DNA of 64,000 bases, taken from Papaver somniferum. Its lineage: Eukaryota; Streptophyta; Magnoliopsida; Ranunculales; Papaveraceae. Shown here piece by piece: positions 1-11,986 of the stretch (position 1 is its first letter; every line of letters begins with the position of its first letter). The stretch lies in contig NC_039358.1 of the NCBI RefSeq assembly GCF_003573695.1, positions 94,686,881 to 94,750,880 on the forward strand, written 5' to 3'. Under the pieces are notes generated by a model. That model was not told the DNA's origin. It did no database searches and worked only from the letters and a program-made list of their open reading frames with translations. A program made the translations under genes and the position numbers.

Positions 1-620
1 ATTCCTGAAAGAACAACAAGAGCGACCTTACTTTTGCAAGAAAAGAAGGATTTCTTTGGACATTAAAAAATGACGTGAAACATGAACTTGTATCCAGAAA
101 ACTCAATTAAATTAACCACAAGAGAACCTGTGATTAATTTAATTGGAAATGCTCAACATAAGAGAACTTGCGGAGCCATACAGTACTTTCACATAGAAGT
201 GGATCAGGGAAAGATCATTACTGCAAAATATTCAAAGATGCATTCTATTTTTCATCAATATTTTCATAATGACATAATAGACTTAATCTTTACAAATAAA
301 AAAATCATCCTATCTTCCATCAATATTTGCATAATGACATAATAGGCTTCACTTTTGACATTTATGAGATAATCATAGTTCACAGTCGTAAACTCGCATA
401 TCATAAAATTTTGAAACAATATTTGAATGACAATCAAACGACAATAATGATTGGTAACCCTTTAAGAAACTAACTTGTTCAGAAGTTTTTAAAAACACAA
501 GATGTTCTAACAAAAGTAATCTATCATGTCATAATAAGCAATAAAAATTTCATTAAATTTTTCAATCAGATTTGGATGTTCTGCTTCAGCATACTCCAAC
601 TGCTCTCTCATGCATCCAAC
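1..620 (-). other. 3' untranslated tract of element 1
   Basis: No convincing gene. On the minus strand it resembles the conserved tract between the last ORF and the 3' LTR in elements 5, 8 and 9, including the CCGCAAG...TCTTATGTTGAGCA motif (near 150-172) and the GTCGCTCTTGTTGTTCTTTC stretch at positions 10-30. The short plus-strand ORF at 82-342 is AT-rich and has no recognisable features. Confidence 0.6.
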
Positions 621-1500
621 TTAATGCTGAAGACGAACAAGCTCAGAGTTTGCAGTTGCATAAGTACTTGTTGAGGCTCTAACTAAAGGTTGCTTCATCT
701 TTTCGATGCTTGTCATTGTCAAGACTTTTGGTCCTCCAAGATCGGAGCCAAAGGGGATGATGCCAAAATGACTGCAAATCCTTGAAATGAGACAAGGAAA
801 GCCTGGAGTTTTCTTCGAAGTCTGTTTCACACTTATCATCTGATTAACAATAAGTCCACATAAATCAATGTCTCTCCCTTCAACAATATAACAGACCAAT
901 TCAGCAAGAGACCTGGTTCATAACATTTTGTCAATAGTGCTCGGCATCATGTTGGCCATAATCAGTTTCCCAGCAACTTTGAGAAACAACTCAGCACTAT
1001 GAACATCAATCTTACCATCTCTCCGAGAAAACGTCTCTATTAAGAAGACGATTTGACATTACATTTGGAGTCAACCTTTCTTGCTCGGGAGGAGGGAAAC
1101 GGCTACAACCAATTTGAGTCACATTCAACAGCTATGCAATAACATGACGATCCACAGTGAAAATTTTATCTCCTACAATATTTTTGAACATGCAATTGAC
1201 AGGGTCTGGATCATGAATGTTTGCATAAAACTGTGCAGTCATATCAATGTGAGCAGTTCCCATTGGTTTGTGAATTAAACCCCATGTGTGATTTTTGAAA
1301 AACTCAGTCCGGTTCTCTACATCAATTTCATAAGCATTATAGTATCTTTCAAAAACAGGTTGTTTATTCTTATACTCCAAGTAGAGGTCGCGAGCTGCAG
1401 GTTTAACAAACCTAGCATGAAGACTGGGATCATAATAAGTGTTATCACCAACTTGACCACTCGATCTCCCACCATGACTTGTCTTCTTCTTATATGCCAA
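621..1500 (-). pseudogene. Broken ORF resembling the putative plant transposon protein domain
   Basis: The reading frame starts at 1500 (MAYKKKTSHGG) and runs to 1132. It holds the pattern TAQFYANIHDPD followed by a hydrophobic/basic stretch, and resembles the plant domain with FYANL...VRG signatures found in retroelement-linked proteins (PF20167-like, recognised from memory). After a stop near 1131 and a frameshift near 1020 the similarity continues to 621, passing another stop near 920; there GLIVNQMISVKQ and FPCLISRICSHFG fit the C-terminal half of the same domain. The upstream minus-strand sequence is pyrimidine-rich, like a plant 5' leader. It occupies the place where an autonomous copia element has pol. 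The function of this domain is not known to me. Confidence 0.5.
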
Positions 1501-2246
1501 TGTTGAAAGAGAAACAGAAAGGAAGAAGAAGAAATTACTCGGATACCCGAACTGTTGGGAATGATAAAACTCTGAAACGATGATTAAGACGAAAATCGTT
1601 CTTGACTTTTAGGATAAAAACTTCTCTTGGTACACGAACAGACGTTAATGGAGAATCTCCAAAACTGCAATGAAAAGAGAAACAAGGACCAACCCGTGGA
1701 GTATATTCTTGTGGTGATTCCAACGATACCAAGAACACCCAAAACGATTGAGAATCGAGGTTATGGTGATCGAATGTACACGAACATTTGGGTTTCGCAC
1801 TCAAACTGTGAAGAAGAAGAGGTGAAGTGAACAAAGAGAATTCTTTCTCTTTTAAAGTGTCAAACGGTGGTACCCGAACCGATTAAGTTCGTTCTGGAAC
1901 GCGGTTCAAACACGTAAAGGTTACGAGTTCAATCGTATGTGAACTGTACGTGTATAGTCAAGGGTTCGTTTGTTTTATGCTTCATCATATTTTGATTAAA
2001 CAAAATATGAAAAAGAAAATTGGAGCAAATCTCAACAAACCTTTAATGAGCAACTCTTTGTGAACACAAGATAAAAACATCCTTGCACACCATGACACCA
2101 AGAGAGAGTTTCTTTCCAAAAACTCTTGTTTCTTACAATATTGAGAGAAACCCAAGAGACTGTTTTTATAAGGTTTTCAAAGAACATAAAAAGAGCACAA
2201 GACAATTTGTGTTCTTGATTTCTTTGTTTACTATAAAAAAACATTC
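1501..2246 (-). other. Leader/spacer of element 1, no recognised gene
   Basis: A 99-codon minus-strand ORF (1834-1535) and a 70-codon ORF (2244-2032) are open but have no recognisable motif. The minus strand just before 1500 is rich in TTCTTC and CTTTC, as in plant 5' leaders. The origin of 1501-2030 is unclear. It does not obviously match the other copia internals in the window and may have been acquired together with the ORF at 621-1500. Confidence 0.35.
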
Positions 2247-2633
2247 TTAGCAGATAATGTTCAGTATTACACAGAAAACTCTTTTAATAAGAAGAGACAT
2301 CCCGAATTTCTCATAAACAAAGGGAATATCATTATCTTGAGAAAGTGTATCAAGGTTTGAACAATGAACTGATTCATGCTTTGAGGTGATACAGGCAGAA
2401 GACTGAGATTTAAACTCCCCTTGTAATACGTTTAGTTTGTTACAACTAATTGCATTACCCAAAGGAAGAGCACTGCATTTACTAATTAGTAAATCAAGAT
2501 CAACCTCGACATGAATATTGTTCATCATAACTTGATTTAGCTTGTCAAGAGATTCTTGTTCTTTCTGGAGGTATAACTCAACATCAAGAGATAAGCTCTC
2601 AAGCTTTTTTTTCAAGCCATGAAAACACTTCAA
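2247..2633 (-). CDS. Hypothetical ORF, N-terminal region of element 1
   Basis: 128-codon minus-strand ORF starting about 190 bases after the primer-binding site. The first 35 residues are charged and leucine-rich (KKKLESLSLDVELYLQKEQE), suggesting a short coiled coil; the C-terminus is hydrophobic. It lies where element 9 has gag but shows neither a gag motif nor a zinc knuckle. Sequence just upstream has another open stretch that begins like the start of the internal ORF in element 5. It may be a frameshifted remnant of the element's first ORF. Confidence 0.35.
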   Translation of the reverse strand: MKCFHGLKKKLESLSLDVELYLQKEQESLDKLNQVMMNNIHVEVDLDLLISKCSALPLGNAISCNKLNVLQGEFKSQSSACITSKHESVHCSNLDTLSQDNDIPFVYEKFGMSLLIKRVFCVILNIIC

Positions 2634-2813
2634 GGGATTTTAAACCTGGTAGAGGTTTAGATAGAATTTCTTCTACAGTATTTTATTAAATCAGTCATGG
2701 AAAAGAATTCTGAAATCCCTGGATCTGGTGGTGGGTTTATTGAGATAACACTATTGTTCTTAGAGTCAGATTGCTACAAACGCAGACTTATGAGGTCTTA
2801 AACGTGTTTGCCT

Positions 2814-2825
2814 GCTCTGGTACCA
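2814..2825 (-). other. Primer-binding site, element 1
   Basis: The minus strand reads TGGTACCAGAGC two bases after the LTR end, one substitution from TGGTATCAGAGC, the complement of the initiator-Met tRNA 3' end used by most plant copia elements. It fixes the orientation and the 3' boundary of the 5' LTR. Confidence 0.8.
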
Positions 2826-2827
2826 AT

Positions 2828-5331
2828 TGAAAAACCGGGGGTCTAACAACAACACCCAATATTTCGTTTAGGAAATATGTATGGACAAACTCCAATATGT
2901 TTCCAAGAGAATCAACTAGACAGTCAGACTCAAACAATGAAAATATATCCAAGAGGTATATCTCAATTTCTCAAATCAATCTGCAGTCGAACAGATAGAA
3001 ATCTGTGAGCCGGATTAATATAACAAATAACTTGGATGGTACCAAAGACCAATATCCAAGTGTCAGTCAATTTATATCAACAACCAAAGGTTGGATTATC
3101 TAATTGATTGAACTACGCACAACCTGTGATATTTCAATTATATAAAAATATAATGCGGAAAAGAAATAACACAGACATCGGAAATTTTGTTAACGAGGAA
3201 ACCGAAAATGCAGAAAAACCCCGGGACCTAGTCCAGATTTGAACACCATATTGTATTAAGACGCTACAGACTCTAGCCTACTTTCAAATAAATTTGGACT
3301 GGAATGTAGTTGATCCCTAACCAATATCACACTGATTAAGGTACAGTCGCGTTCCTTACGCCTCTTGAACCACGCCGGATTCTGCACACTTGATTTCCTT
3401 AGCTGAGCTCACCCATAACTAAGAGTTGCTACGACCCAAAGTCGAAGACTTTATAAACAAATCTGTCTCACATAGAAAATTTATTGAATAGATAAATCTG
3501 TCTCCCACAGAAATATCTACGATTTTTGTTCCGTATTTTAATAAATCAAGGTAAACAGGAACCAATTGATACACCGGACTTATATTCCCGAAGAACAACC
3601 TAGTAATATCAATCACCTCACAATAATCTTAATCGTATGGAAGCGAAACAAGATATTGTGGAATCACAAACGATGAAACGAAGATGTTTGTAACTACTTT
3701 TTATCTTACCTACAGGAGATTAAATCTCGAGCAAATCTTAGATAAGATAGTACACAATTCGATAGAAAAATGTAAGATCAGAACACGCAACTACAGAGAA
3801 AATAGTTGGGTCTGGATTCAGAATCCCAATGAAGTCTTTAAGTCGTTAACCTATAATAGTTTTAGGAAAAACCTAGGTTAAAGGAGAATCGACTCTAGTC
3901 GCAACTAGTATCACATAGGAGGCGTGGGGATTAGGTTTCCCAGTTGCTAGAGTTCTCCCTAACATATTCTTCAAATCAGGGTTTGCAATCAATGTTTCCT
4001 TGGTAACAAAGCATTCAATATTCACCGTTAGATGAAAAACTGATTAGAGTCAAGCTAATATCTTTCAACCGTTAGATCGAACTTAGATTGTTATAAACAA
4101 ATGAAATGTGACTTCATTTAGGTATGAGTAATCGTACCCAAACATGTGCAAATAATTGGTTCCACAATAGTTAGCTGAAGTTAGCCATATGAACACTTTC
4201 ATATCAATATTGTTCATCTTAATCACAACTAGTTCAAATGACTCAAATGAAACTAGTTATGGAGTTTTTCAATTGTTTATATTCTCATATAAGTATACAA
4301 GACACAATTGAAGAAAAATCGATTTTGATTCACTTGAATCAGTTCGTTAACATTATAGCCACGTTTTGCAAAAGATTGCATTCCTTAATATATAAATGTA
4401 TTAGTTCATGAAGAAACTGATTTTAGAACTTAACCCACTCAGGTATGCAAATGGGTATGCATACCTAAGTGGCCGGACATAGCTTGGGTTCTCCAGTATG
4501 CGAACGGGTACGCATACCTCCAAACTCGATTGAATTCCCGGACTTGAACTTTACGCTGGTACGCATACTGGTATGCATACTAAGTTCCCAGACTTTCAAC
4601 TAACCAACCAGTACGCATACAGGTATGCATACTATGGTTCCCGTACTTTGAATAACTTGCAACAGTTAGCATACAAGTACGCATATTGTGTTATATTCAA
4701 TCAATGGTTAATCGTTCTAAACTCGGTCTTAATCATTGAAACATTCTTGGAAGACGAGAATAGCCGTCTCACCCAAACTATTAACTTCAAAGCAATTTTC
4801 AAGTGATCAATAGATCAATACAAAACATCCCAAGTCTACATCAAATGAATGTCTCACACAAATCATATAAGATGATGTTACCAGGCGATTTTCACATGAA
4901 CATCTTTTGACTTTAGTCAATTATAAAGATGAACTTGGTTAAAGCGAAAGCTTACCAACACATATTTCGAGAAATATGTAAGCAAGTTAAACTCAGCTCG
5001 AAATATCAGATGTGTATAATATAAAGTCTATATAGCTATACGACTTTTGTCTCAATAGGAGATAGAATAGAAATAGACTTCTGAGTGATAGATGAGTTCA
5101 AGTCTCCACATACCTTTTTGTTGGTGAAGTTCCACAAGCTCCCCTTAGTAGTTCTACGTCTTCAATCGATGAACCCCGTGAAGTCTAATGCTCAACTACA
5201 CATTATATCCTAATCCTAAACATAGCTATAAGTATACTAGAAATCAAAACTTATAGTTTTGGAAACTAAACTTGACAACAATAAGCTTGAGATAGCAACG
5301 CTTGCGAGTTCGACCGAGCAGTGCTCTAACA
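2828..5331 (-). repeat. 5' LTR of element 1 (about 2.5 kb)
   Basis: On the minus strand it begins TGTTAGAGCACTGCTCGG and ends GGTTTTTCA, the same termini as the LTRs of elements 5, 6 and 9. Length is 2504 bases. It contains a cluster of short GTATGCATAC / GTACGCATAC motifs at about 4440-4690 in the upstream half, and the conserved R/U5 half near 2830-3960. The TATA region seen in the sister LTRs is degraded here (AACATATTC on the plus strand near 3962). Confidence 0.9.
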
Positions 5332-5334
5332 AAC

Positions 5335-5673
5335 TTAATCCTTCATATCACTAGAGAAAGGAAGGTTATTACTTTCAGACTTGAGCTTGTGAATTTCTTC
5401 AAGAAGATAACCTTGTTGCTTGACCAGAATTTCTTGCAGTTGATATGTTTTCGTGAAGGACTTTGCAAGTACATGTAATTTTGTCTTTGATTGAACACAG
5501 AATAGTGCCAAAATGTCATTACACTGATCTTTCTTCAGCATATTCTCTCTTTCCTTCTTGCTAAGCCAATCTGTCTTTTTGATCTTTGCATCAAGAGATG
5601 GTGCAGATTTATTCTTAAAATAATCTTTTAGATCAAGCACCTTTGCAAGAGAAGACGTCGGATCCTGACTCAT
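5335..5673 (-). CDS. Small charged ORF downstream of gag, element 2
   Basis: 112 codons, starting MSQDPTSSLAKVLDLKDYF. It is Lys/Glu/Leu-rich and is predicted by eye to be mostly helical, with a probable coiled coil over residues 75-105 (LQEILVKQQGYLLEEIHKLK). I recognise no domain. It lies in the position of pol, and its stop codon abuts the LTR of element 1, so the reading frame looks complete. Elements 4/8 and 9 carry different small helical ORFs in the same place. Confidence 0.45.
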   Translation of the reverse strand: MSQDPTSSLAKVLDLKDYFKNKSAPSLDAKIKKTDWLSKKERENMLKKDQCNDILALFCVQSKTKLHVLAKSFTKTYQLQEILVKQQGYLLEEIHKLKSESNNLPFSSDMKD

Positions 5674-6188
5674 GGTTCGAACAAGGAATGACCAGAGAAT
5701 GAGAAAGACCCTTTTATATTTTTCATACTACCGAAAATATAAGATTTCTATAAATACGAAAATCTTTAAAATATATTTTCAGTTACTAGATTTTATTCCC
5801 ATAATCTACACATAATGTGCCTTGATTTTTTGCTTCCTCACACACACAATCGTCACACAGGGTGAGGATACAATTCTAATACCGATTAGGTGGTATTAAT
5901 ATGAGATTTTCTCTCATCATGGGATTAAGAACAAACAGGGTGTTCTTGATCTAGTATCGTATGATTTAAAGATATTCTCTTGTTACCTCGAGTTAATGAA
6001 GTTTCTTGAGATTGGTTGGAGTGGCATATGCACTTCTTAGCTCTTCTTGTTCTTGAGACGATTTTACACTTTGTTTTATTTTTCCCTTTACCATTAGATG
6101 ATTTTTCAACATCGGAAAACATGTCCATTTTTAAAATGGTGAAATCACTAATGGAGGAGGGAATCAAGTTGACACTAGTACAATATTA
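5674..6188 (-). other. Spacer between gag and small ORF, element 2
   Basis: AT-rich. An 80-codon minus-strand ORF (6167-5925) is Lys/Arg/Cys-rich but has no clear motif, and I do not consider it a supported gene. Otherwise nothing recognisable. Confidence 0.4.
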
Positions 6189-7241
6189 GTTATTCCTCTT
6201 CTTCAGAGTCATATGAATCAGAGGTCTCATCTAGAGTCGCAACTAATGCCTTGTTTCCGGTGTATTTCCTAAGATTAGGACAGTCATTAGGAATATGACC
6301 AAAACCTTTACACTTGAATCACTGAGGCTGATATTCATCAACTTCTTCTTGATACTTTTTGTTCTTGACAAGACCTCGATCACGGGGTCGAGAAGATCGA
6401 TGAACATCTTTTATAAATCTCTTATTTATCTTCTTTAAGAGATCTCGAAACTGTCTAGTAATTAATGACAATGACTGTTCAATATCATCATCAGAATCTT
6501 CTGCAATCAGTTCATCAGAATCATCCAACAATTTATTTTTCTCCATAGAAGCTTTTGGAAATTTTTGAGCTTTAAAAGCGATTCCTTTAGCTTGAATAAA
6601 TTGTGATTCATGATCAAAGATCTTTAACTTTCCAACAAGTGTACTTCGTGAAAGATTTGAAAGATCATTTGCTTCTATGATTGCATGCTTCTTAGATTCG
6701 TATCTAGATGGCAATGACCTGAGAATTTTGCACACTATATCCTTTTCAGAAGTAGTCTTTCCAAGAGAGAGTGAAGCATTTACTATCTCAAAGAGTTTAA
6801 TATGAAACTCTTAAAAAGTATCATTGTCATCCATTCGAAGGTTTTCCCAATAATATGTGAGAGTTTGAAGTCTAGCTTCCTTTTCTGATTTGTTTCCTTC
6901 GAATACGATCTGAAGATTATTCCAAGCTTTCTGTGAAGTTTGGCATGTGGATACATGATGTTGTAGGTCACGTATTACAGCATGTATAATAGCATTCAAA
7001 CCATCTGGATTCTGCTTTGCAAAAGCCTTTTCTTTGCTTGAATAATGCACTAAGCGTTTAAACTCAGTTTCTGAACCTTCTATTTTCGGGCGATTATAAC
7101 CATTGACGACTAATAGCCAAGTATTAAAAAGCCTCGTGATTGAAGAAAAGATCTCATAGTAGACTTCCACCATAGATAGTTTGTTTCGTCAAATCTTGGT
7201 GGTACGTTAAATAAAATTGATTCATGCGAACTCGAATTCAT
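6189..7241 (-). pseudogene. gag: Copia gag (UBN2-type) with CCHC knuckle, broken
   Basis: Start chosen at 7241 (MNSSSHESILFNVPPRF), which leads into NYLWWKSTMRSFLQ, the N-terminal signature of plant copia gag and matching the gag of element 9. A frameshift near 7125 moves into the frame 7173-6811 (VNGYNRP, LNAIIHAVIRDLQHHV, SEKEARLQTL). A TAA at 6811 interrupts the same frame, which resumes to 6319 with LRSLPSRYESKKHAI and LVGKLKIFDHE. The frame then hits TGA exactly where the first Cys of the CCHC knuckle (FKCKGFGHIPNDC) should be, and ends in an acidic tail near 6189. Gag packages element RNA into virus-like particles; this copy cannot make an intact one. Confidence 0.85.
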
Positions 7242-7307
7242 TCTTATAGGTTGGATCGCACCAAACCGCACCAAACACAGATTGTTCGATTTTTTTCGTG
7301 TTTTCCT

Positions 7308-7319
7308 GCTCTGATACCA
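7308..7319 (-). other. Primer-binding site, element 2
   Basis: The minus strand reads TGGTATCAGAGC, a perfect match to the initiator-Met tRNA-type primer site, immediately after the LTR end (7322). Confidence 0.9.
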
Positions 7320-7321
7320 AT

Positions 7322-10113
7322 TGAAAAGACGAGGGTACCCAAATACACCACAATCTTTGATTTATCCACCTATAAGTCCACTTTCCGAAAGTGATAGTAT
7401 ATAGACAAAGTCGAGACAATGCAACAAATCGGTATTCACACTTTGTGTGATTGTCTATAGATACGAGATCGAGACAATACGACTACCAAAGTGTGATTAC
7501 TTGATAATAGGTTCGAACTTAACCAAACTCTATAAGATAACTATCAAGTAAATCTGAGTTAACGTTTGTGTATTTTATTTTTAATTATAATAAAAAATTA
7601 TAATTGAGAAAATAGAAAAGTAAAAGACACAGCAACATTTTGTTAACGAGGAAAACTGCAAATGCAGAAAACCCCCGGGACCTAGTCCAAAATTGAATAC
7701 TCTCAGAATTAAGCCGTTATACAAAATCTAAACCAACTTCGTATAGTTGAGACCAAGCAACTACCCCTAGTTCACTTAGTTTCCTCAGTATCCCTGCGCT
7801 TATGACTTCGATGAGTGCACACACTGGAATAATTCTTTTGGATCATATTCCAAACAGTAAAGGAACAACAAATTTGTTTGGTAACAACTCTTTCGATTCT
7901 CTCAAGATAAACATATCTCAAGTCATATGCAAAGGCTCTTCCGTTTAATCTAATAAACTCCTTTGCCTGGTTAGATCAATCTATCCAATAAATACCAAAG
8001 TAGTCAAGTTTAGATTCACAATCAATCGATATAGATTCCAATAAGAAACTATAAAGTGATGCCGATCTCACGCAATTAAACAATCGAATAAATACGATTC
8101 TAGTTGGATCGCAGCCGATCAAAGTTTGTGCACACTCAAAGATATGAGAACCAAATAAGAAATCTTCTTTGCCTTTAAATGTTCTTTAATCTTCAATAAA
8201 CACCTGCACAACACCACTTGAATCTCTTGTGATCAATCACACACAGAACGGAGTCTATTAACAATGGATTATCATAAGATGTTTTTAGATCTAAAAACAT
8301 TTCTAAAGATCCCGTCGATAATTCAATATAGTTTGAGTGAGTCTTATATCAGAAGAGAAGATTCTCATGAATAAGCAAACTAGGTGCAATCAAAGTTTCA
8401 ACAAACGTTAGTCGATCAAATCAATCGAAAACTAATAAGACTGCAATTATCTAGTTTCCCTCCAACGGTACTTGTAGAGATTCTTGATCCCATAGAAGTC
8501 TTTAAACAAGCGGTCGATTTTGCCTAATTAGGGTACTTTCCTCTCCGAATAGACGGCTCCACCAGAAACAACAAAAAGATGAAGTTTGCTTGGCTCCTTG
8601 GATAGTTTGCTAGAAATGCAAACTTAGGTATTTATATACCAAGGATGTTTGGACACCAAGGAATTTCCAAAACGAAAAATATTCTCAAGGTATGCAATGA
8701 ATAGCAAAATTCGGTTTTCCTAATTCCAATAAATGCTTGTCCAAAATTTCTGAAATCTCTCAATAGAAAATCTCCACTTAGTTTATGCACATTACTAATT
8801 TTTATTCTCTAGAGATATGCATTTAATTGCTGGTAATTAAAGCATATAAAATCAAAAACCTTAATTAAAAGATTCTCAATTTATTTCGGCACATGATCTA
8901 CTTGAGTACTAAGGAATAAATGATAAGAGTTACTGAATGTGTTCAAAGTATGTTGACATCTTTTCATTGTAAATACTTATTCATATTTACATGGATTTAC
9001 ATTCTTGGAATCGGTTATACCACACTTCAAACAAGTTTAGAATTGGTTCACCTGTATTCCAATATCACTATGTGATTGATCAAATATCAAATCACATACA
9101 TGGGTTCAATCGGTTCTACCAATCACTAGGATCAGTTATACCTTAATATGGAAAAACTTGTGATCAGTCACACAAGTTACCAGGACCGGTTACATCAATT
9201 AACAGGATCGGTTACCATATACTCATGGTATTGCTTGTGATTGGTCACACCAGTAACCAAAATCGGTTACACCAATTACCAGGACCGGTCATACCAATTA
9301 TAAGGATCGATTACACATACTCTGTGATTGGTCACACCAATTACAAATATCGATCATACCATCTAATGGTGATTACTTAGGATCGGTTACACCAATTAAT
9401 AAAAACTGGTCATACCAAATCATAAGTCAGGCATTGTGATTAGTTGTACCAAGATACATAACAAAGTTACGATTAGTTCTACCATCTCACACATATTGGT
9501 AATCCAAAGATTTGCAATGAATAACCGTACCAATAAGACTAGCGATTTCCCTTTCGATTCATAAAACAAGTTCATGAATGTACTTCCTTTAAACAAATGT
9601 AAAACGTTGTTTCCTAGGATGAAATCTTCACCATAACCCATTCTTATAATCATAACAACATATACAAGATTATGTCGATGTCATATCTACGAAGTTCAAA
9701 AGATAAGCGTTATACTTCGTAGTCTAATTCCCTAATACTATGATCATATAATATGACCATGTCACATCACTAGAGTATCATACAATATGTACAGTATATA
9801 CAGCTTCACAATTATGTTTTCAATATAGCACAACTTGAAAGATACTTTAGGAACGAAAGCAGTTCATGCCAATATTACTAACCTCAAGAGGAAGGATGAT
9901 TTTATCGTCGTAGTTATCTTCTTCTTCACTTTCTTCGGGTATTCAGAGTAATACTTGTATGTCTCAACATTCCTAGACATTTTAGTCTAACCTAAACGAA
10001 GTTGACTCTAGTATACAATCAAGCGACTTTAGATGAGTTTTGAGTCACTAAAATATGACAACCAAACTTGACATACCAACGCTTTGTGAGTTCAACCGAC
10101 CTATTCTCTAAGA
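7322..10113 (-). repeat. 5' LTR of element 2 (about 2.8 kb, divergent subfamily)
   Basis: On the minus strand the 3' terminus ends CGTCTTTTCA before the primer site. The 5' end (AGAATAGGTCGGTTGAACTC) is a diverged version of the GCACTGCTCGGTCGAACTC start seen elsewhere. It carries its own short-motif array (about 9000-9540), distinct from those in the other LTRs. Confidence 0.8.
9000..9540 (-). repeat. Short-motif array in the LTR of element 2
   Basis: Many degenerate copies of a roughly 22-base unit. On the plus strand the unit reads like GGATCGGTTACACCAATTA or GGACCGGTCATACCAATTA, with alternating TTACACCA and TCATACCA and a recurring TTGTGATTGGTCACAC. Units are imperfect and partly in alternating forms. 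It occupies the upstream part of the LTR, where the other subfamilies carry different arrays. Confidence 0.75.
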
Positions 10114-11084
10114 ATTATTCCACAACCGGCCGGAACAAATGAGTTGTTTGTGCTCACAGTATTGCTTTTGAACCCTAAAACATTTGTGTTTCCAAAGGAT
10201 TTCTGGGCAAATAACATAACTGAGATCTTGTTAGAGCTTCCAGACAACCTTTGCAGGTCACACTTAAGAGTATTAATCTCTTTTTCTTTTAGAGATAGGG
10301 TTTTGGTGAATTCATAATTAAGACAGTCAAATCTCAAGATTTTTCACCTGAAGTGATGATTCAAGTTTCTCCAACAATATCTTTAGTTGAAGATTTTCTT
10401 GATGAATTTCTTCATTTTTATCCAAGAATTTCAAAATCTCATTGTCACACTCGTATTCTGAATCCGAATTTGAGTTAGTAAAAGTTTCTGTTGTGAGGGC
10501 TGAAATCTTTGTGCAAACTTCAGAAGTATGCATATCATTGACCAACTGACATGATTTTTCTTGTATTGAATCATCTGAAGCGTCAGAGAGATATTTCTCG
10601 GATCTTTTTCTTCTCTTCACAATATCCTTGATCTTTTGTGTAATCAACGACCTGTCAATATCAACATGATTTGGACAACATTCATCAGTCCAAGGCTATA
10701 TAGACCTGTCGAGGTTATTTCCCTCAACGATGTCATGTTTCTTAGAATCGTATCTAGCTGGCAACGATCTAATAATTTTCATCACAATGTCCTTTTCAGG
10801 AATAGCCTTACCCAACGCAAAAAATGCATTAACAATTTCAGAACTTTGTGATAAAATTCATCAAATGAATCTTCATCAGCCATATGGAGGTTTTCTCAGT
10901 CAGAATTTAGGTTTTGAAGCCTAGCTTCTTTCTCAGAGTTATTCCCTTCCAATACGGATTCTAAAATATCCCAAGCATCTTTTGTAATGACCCGTCTCTC
11001 CACCGATACTGTCCCCACTTAGACACTGTGGTCATCCGACAGTGTAGGGTTTTCAACGGGCATCACTGCGGTCATCCAACAGCA

Positions 11085-11140
11085 ACTTCCCGGGAGGTCA
11101 CCCATCCCTGGATTGCTCCCGCCCGAGCATGCTTAACTGC
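11085..11140 (-). repeat. 5S-rRNA-like block 1
   Basis: Reverse complement of GCAGTTAAGC(A)TGCTCGGGCGGGAG...GGATGGGTGACC...GGGAAG, covering the internal control region of plant 5S rRNA. The outermost block of the left arm; it pairs with block 5. Confidence 0.75.
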
Positions 11141-11378
11141 AAAGTTTTCTGCCAACTCTAGAGCCAATTGTGCTGAAAAGGCCTCGGTATAATGTAGACG
11201 TTCCTTGCCTCTTGTGGACCAGTATCTAGCTCAACGACCTAGCATACTCTCCCAACCGAGCACAAGCGACCGACCCCTAGTTATATCCCAACTAACACCG
11301 ATATTGTTCCCACTTACCCACTGCGGTTATCCAGCAGTGTGGGATTTTTAATGGCACTACTGCGATTATCCGACAGCA

Positions 11379-11433
11379 GCTTCCCGAGAGGTCACCCATC
11401 CTGTGACTACTCTCGGTCGAGCACGCTTAACTA
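11379..11433 (-). repeat. 5S-rRNA-like block 2
   Basis: Minus-strand block with AGTTAAGCGTGCTCG, AGTAGTCACAGGATGGGTGACC and CTCGGGAAG. Its whole unit is nearly identical to that of block 3 in inverted orientation, which forms the hairpin core. Confidence 0.75.
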
Positions 11434-11690
11434 AGAACTTTTTGCATACAAGTCAGTCAAGTGTACCCATCAGGCCTCGGTATAATGTAGACGTTCATTG
11501 CCTCTTGTGAGACCAGTATCTAGCTCAACGGCCTAGCATACTCTCCCAGCTGGGGATCGGTCGCTTGTGCTTGGTTGGGAGAGTATGCTAGGTCGTTGAG
11601 CTAGATACTGGTCTCACAAGAGGCAATGAACGTCTACATTATACCGAGGCCTGATGGGTACACTTGACTGACTTGTATGCAAAAACTTCT

Positions 11691-11745
11691 TAGTTAAGTG
11701 TGCTCGGCCGGGAGTAGTCACAGGATAGGTGACCTCTCGGGAAGC
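11691..11745 (+). repeat. 5S-rRNA-like block 3
   Basis: Plus-strand block (TTAGTTAAGTGTGCTCGG ... GGATAGGTGACC). The box corresponding to GGATGGGTGACC carries a G-to-A change. First unit to the right of the palindrome centre. Confidence 0.75.
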
Positions 11746-11986
11746 TGATGTTGGATGACCGCAGTAGTGCCATTAAAAATCCCACACTGTTAGATAACCG
11801 TAATGGGTAAGTGGGATACAACTAGGGACGGGTTAGTTGGGATACAACTAGGGACGGGTCGCTTGTGCTCGGTTGGGAGAGTATATTAGGCCGTTGAGCT
11901 AGATACTGGTCTCACAAGAGGCAAGGAACATCTGCATTATACCGAGGCCTGATGGGTTCACTTGACTGAGTTGTGGGAAAAACTTC

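Larger units (their letters stand above)
1..5331 (-). mobile_element. Element 1: copia-type LTR retrotransposon, 5' part
   Basis: Minus-strand element cut by the left window edge. Reading leftwards it has a 5' LTR (5331 to 2828), a primer-binding site, a short ORF, a cargo-like ORF (1500 to 621) and a 3' untranslated tract (620 to 1) that matches, in reverse complement, the region downstream of pol in element 5 (about 28915-29000). No integrase, reverse transcriptase or RNase H reading frame is seen, so it is inferred to be non-autonomous. It sits inside element 2 directly after that element's small ORF. Its 3' LTR and target duplication lie outside the window. Confidence 0.8.
5332..10113 (-). 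mobile_element. Element 2: copia-type element with gag and no visible pol, 5' part
   Basis: Minus-strand element made of a 5' LTR (10113 to 7322), primer site, broken gag (7241 to about 6189) and a small ORF (5673 to 5335), then cut by element 1. The rest should lie left of the window. It is itself inserted in the gag remnant of element 3 at 10114. Its LTR body is clearly diverged from the others, and its first bases read TCTTAGAG instead of TGTTAGAG, probably a mutated terminus. Confidence 0.75.

Noticed and set aside
1627..1830. Plus-strand ORF in element 1 leader
   Set aside because: Antisense to the element, short, no motif.
9000..9540. CRISPR-like array of short repeats
   Set aside because: Plant nuclear context, degenerate units of variable spacing without unique spacers, inside an LTR.
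2828..10113. Elements 1 and 2 as one element with 5' and 3' LTRs
   Set aside because: Both LTRs are followed on the minus strand by a primer-binding site, so both are 5' LTRs, and their sequences belong to different subfamilies.
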